From: Micromonospora sp. Llam0
Lineage (GTDB): Bacteria; Actinomycetota; Actinomycetes; Mycobacteriales; Micromonosporaceae
NCBI RefSeq assembly: GCF_003751085.1
Contig: NZ_RJJY01000001.1
Coordinates: 434,001 to 498,000 of the forward strand
DNA: 64,000 bases
Reading direction: 5' to 3'
A program made the translations under genes and the position numbers. Below, piece by piece: positions 62,102 to 64,000 of the stretch. The notes beneath the pieces are model-generated. The model worked only from the letters and a program-made list of their open reading frames with translations, had not been told where the DNA came from and did no database searches. Position 1 is the stretch's first letter, and every line of letters starts with the position of its first letter.

Positions 62102-63348
62102 TGGCGTACCTGCTCGGGGTGGTTCTCTTCGCCCTCGCGATTCTCATCTCGGTCAGCCTGCACGAGGCCGGTCACATGGTGACCGCGAAGAAGTTCGGGA
62201 TGAAGGTGACCCGGTACTTCGTCGGTTTCGGCCCGACCATCTGGTCGTTCCGGCGCGGTGAGACCGAGTACGGACTCAAGGCCATCCCGTTGGGTGGCTT
62301 CTGCAAGATCGTCGGCATGACCCCGCAGGACGACGACGTGTCACCCGCCGACGAGTCCCGGGTGATGTGGCGTTTCCCGGTGTGGAAGCGGACCGTGGTG
62401 ATGTCCGCCGGGTCGGTGACCCACTTCGGGCTGGCGATCGTCGCGCTCTGGCTGGCGGCAGTCTTCATGGGCCTGCCGAACCCGGACTTCCCCGCCACCG
62501 AGGAGCAGGCCCGCCAGGAGCCGGCGGTGGTCGCGGTCACCGACTGCGTGGTGGTCGAGTACGTGGCCCGCGCCTGCGAGGCCGGCGACCCGGCCAGCCC
62601 GGCCGCGCAGGCGGGCCTGCGTGACGGTGACCGGATCCTCGCGGTGAGCGGCACCCCGGTCGACACCTGGGGTGACATGCTGCAGGCGATCCGGGGTGCC
62701 GATCCGGGGCCGGCGACCGTCCGCTACGAGCGGGACGGGACGACCGGCACCGTCGAGGCGGAGCTCGCCGCCGTGCAGCGCCCCGAGCTGGGCACCGACG
62801 AAGGCCCGCTGAGCACGGTCGCCGCGCTCGGCGTCGGGCTGCGGATCGAGAAGCCGGGCATGGTGACGTACGGGCCGATCGAGGCGTTCGGCGCGACCGG
62901 CGACTACCTGCGCCAGATGGCGGTCGGCACGGTCGAGGCGATGATGCGGATCCCGGAGAAGATCCCGGCGCTGTGGGCGTCGATCACCGGCGCGGAGCGC
63001 GACATCGACACCCCGATCAGCGTGGTCGGCGCCAGCCGGCTCGGCGGGGAGGCGGTGGCCAACGACGCGTGGGAGCTGTTCGTGCTGCTGTTCATCTCGC
63101 TGAACTTCTTCGTCGGGGTGTTCAACCTGCTGCCGCTGCTGCCACTGGACGGCGGGCACATCGCGATCGCCTGGTTCGAGAAGGCTCGGTCCTGGCTGTA
63201 CGCGGTGCTTGGCCGGCCCGATCCGGGGCGGGTCGACTATTTCAAACTGATGCCAGTCACGTACGCGGTTCTGCTGATCGGTGGCGCGTTCACGCTGCTG
63301 ACCATCACCGCGGACGTGGTCAACCCGATCACGCTGTTCTCGAGGTGA
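62101..63348 (+). CDS. Site-2 protease, M50 family (Rip1/RseP-like)
   Basis: This intramembrane metalloprotease is of the type that cuts anti-sigma factors and other membrane substrates. The 415-residue protein has HEAGH (residues 21-25) in the first membrane helix, a PDZ domain (about 160-235), and the second zinc site LLPLLPLDGGH in the third helix (about 343-353). Mycobacterial Rip1 (Rv2869c) lies in the same dxr-rip-ispG order. ATG 62101 overlaps dxr. Confidence 0.93.
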   Translation: MAYLLGVVLFALAILISVSLHEAGHMVTAKKFGMKVTRYFVGFGPTIWSFRRGETEYGLKAIPLGGFCKIVGMTPQDDDVSPADESRVMWRFPVWKRTVVMSAGSVTHFGLAIVALWLAAVFMGLPNPDFPATEEQARQEPAVVAVTDCVVVEYVARACEAGDPASPAAQAGLRDGDRILAVSGTPVDTWGDMLQAIRGADPGPATVRYERDGTTGTVEAELAAVQRPELGTDEGPLSTVAALGVGLRIEKPGMVTYGPIEAFGATGDYLRQMAVGTVEAMMRIPEKIPALWASITGAERDIDTPISVVGASRLGGEAVANDAWELFVLLFISLNFFVGVFNLLPLLPLDGGHIAIAWFEKARSWLYAVLGRPDPGRVDYFKLMPVTYAVLLIGGAFTLLTITADVVNPITLFSR

Positions 63349-63356
63349 GTTGAGAA

Positions 63357-64000
63357 GTGACCGCTGTCAGTCTGGGCATGCCCGCAGTGCCGCCGCCGCC
63401 GTTGGCGCCGCGCCGGGTCAGCCGGCAGATCATGGTCGGTCCGGTGCCGGTGGGTGGCGGTGCGCCGGTCTCCGTACAGTCGATGACCACCACGGTGACC
63501 TCGGATGTCAACGCCACGCTGCAGCAGATCGCCGAGCTGACCGCGTCCGGCTGCCAGATCGTGCGGGTCGCCGTGCCGTCGCAGGACGACGCGGACGCGT
63601 TGCCGACGATCGCCCGCAAGTCGCAGATCCCGGTGATCGCCGACATCCATTTCCAGCCGAAGTACGTCTTCGCGGCGATCGACGCCGGCTGCGCGGCGGT
63701 GCGGGTCAACCCGGGCAACATCCGGCAGTTCGACGACAAGGTTGCCGAGATCGCCAAGGCGGCGTCGGCGGCCGGGACGCCGATCCGGATCGGCGTCAAC
63801 GCCGGTTCGCTGGACAAGCGGTTGCTGGCCAAGCACGGCAAGGCGACCGCCGAGGCACTGGTCGAGTCGGCGCTGTGGGAGTGCTCGCTGTTCGAGGAGC
63901 ACGACTTCCGGGACATCAAGATCTCGGTCAAGCACAACGACCCGGTGGTGATGATCCGGGCGTACCGGTTGCTGGCGCAGCAGTGCGACTACCCGCTGCA
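63357..64000 (+). CDS. ispG: 4-hydroxy-3-methylbut-2-en-1-yl diphosphate synthase IspG (3' partial)
   Basis: IspG (GcpE) converts MEcPP to HMBPP with a 4Fe-4S cluster. About 214 codons are visible, running off the window. The start is GTG 63357, nine bases after the protease stop with AGGTGAG upstream. Landmarks are [23 protein letters not shown] (about 40-58), ADIHFQPKY and RVNPGN. The three C-terminal cluster cysteines lie beyond the window. It completes the dxr-rip-ispG cluster. Confidence 0.94.
   Translation, partial: MTAVSLGMPAVPPPPLAPRRVSRQIMVGPVPVGGGAPVSVQSMTTTVTSDVNATLQQIAELTASGCQIVRVAVPSQDDADALPTIARKSQIPVIADIHFQPKYVFAAIDAGCAAVRVNPGNIRQFDDKVAEIAKAASAAGTPIRIGVNAGSLDKRLLAKHGKATAEALVESALWECSLFEEHDFRDIKISVKHNDPVVMIRAYRLLAQQCDYPL

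Overview
The window reads as a chromosomal core segment of a high-GC actinomycete. Codon use is strongly GC-biased, GTG starts are common and many start codons sit 5-8 bases after a TANNNT-like -10 box (leaderless transcripts). The gene order matches that known for Actinobacteria around recG-rsmD-coaD, rnc-mutM-smc-ftsY, ffh-rpsP-rimM-trmD-rplS, lepB-rnhB, xerC-dprA-comM-yraN, rpsB-tsf-pyrH-frr-cdsA-rlmN and dxr-rip-ispG. A Micromonosporaceae source (Micromonospora, Salinispora or a relative) is my inference from gene content; I cannot test it here.

Layout. 1-6 kb: the 3' end of a DAK2/FakA-like gene, recG, an LPXTG surface protein on the minus strand, then rsmD-coaD. 6-10.4 kb: a SepIVA-like coiled-coil protein, DUF177, rpmF, plsX, rnc and mutM. 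10.4-12.6 kb: a membrane-anchored CAP-domain protein (minus) and a small conserved coiled-coil protein. 12.8-20.6 kb: smc, a PhoD-like phosphatase (minus), ftsY and an APH-family kinase. 20.7-24.8 kb: a nitrogen-control operon amt-glnB-glnD behind a GlnR-like box. 25-32.8 kb: ffh, an amidohydrolase, proS, DUF402, rpsP-khpA-rimM-trmD and rplS. 33-36.4 kb: two tandem signal peptidases, a NUDIX hydrolase, rnhB and DUF2469. 36.4-43.1 kb: an M23 peptidase, a PLP enzyme (minus), an IS200/IS605 remnant, and the minus-strand genes xerC-dprA-comM and yraN. 43.3-51.8 kb: a proline-rich membrane protein, rpsB-tsf, pyrH-frr-cdsA, rlmN, a DivIVA-domain protein and DUF2631. 52-60 kb is the most accessory part: a metallo-beta-lactamase/Rieske fusion, a complete IS701-like insertion sequence, a PYROXD2/phytoene-dehydrogenase-like oxidoreductase, an MMPL transporter and a YihY-like protein. 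60.1-64 kb: a Uma2 nuclease-like protein, dxr, a site-2 protease and the 5' part of ispG.

The genes serve translation and ribosome maturation, protein export (SRP pathway, signal peptidases, site-2 protease), chromosome maintenance (RecG, SMC, XerC, RNase HII, MutM), isoprenoid and phospholipid synthesis, and nitrogen sensing.

The least expected signal is a repeated regulatory-looking element, TCCACAGC-N10-TCCACA. It occurs three times, 53-55 bases upstream of a start codon: before the M23 peptidase, before yraN, and before a 28-codon leader ORF that is ATGA-coupled to comM-dprA-xerC. In all three the start codon also follows a weak -10 box at leaderless spacing. This looks like an activator-dependent regulon covering the actinobacterial DNA-uptake/recombination genes. 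Other points of note are an insertion sequence whose target duplication rebuilds the stop codon of its neighbour, short leaderless ORFs coupled to rsmD and DUF2469, and two antisense overlaps between convergent genes (smc/phoD and MMPL/yihY).
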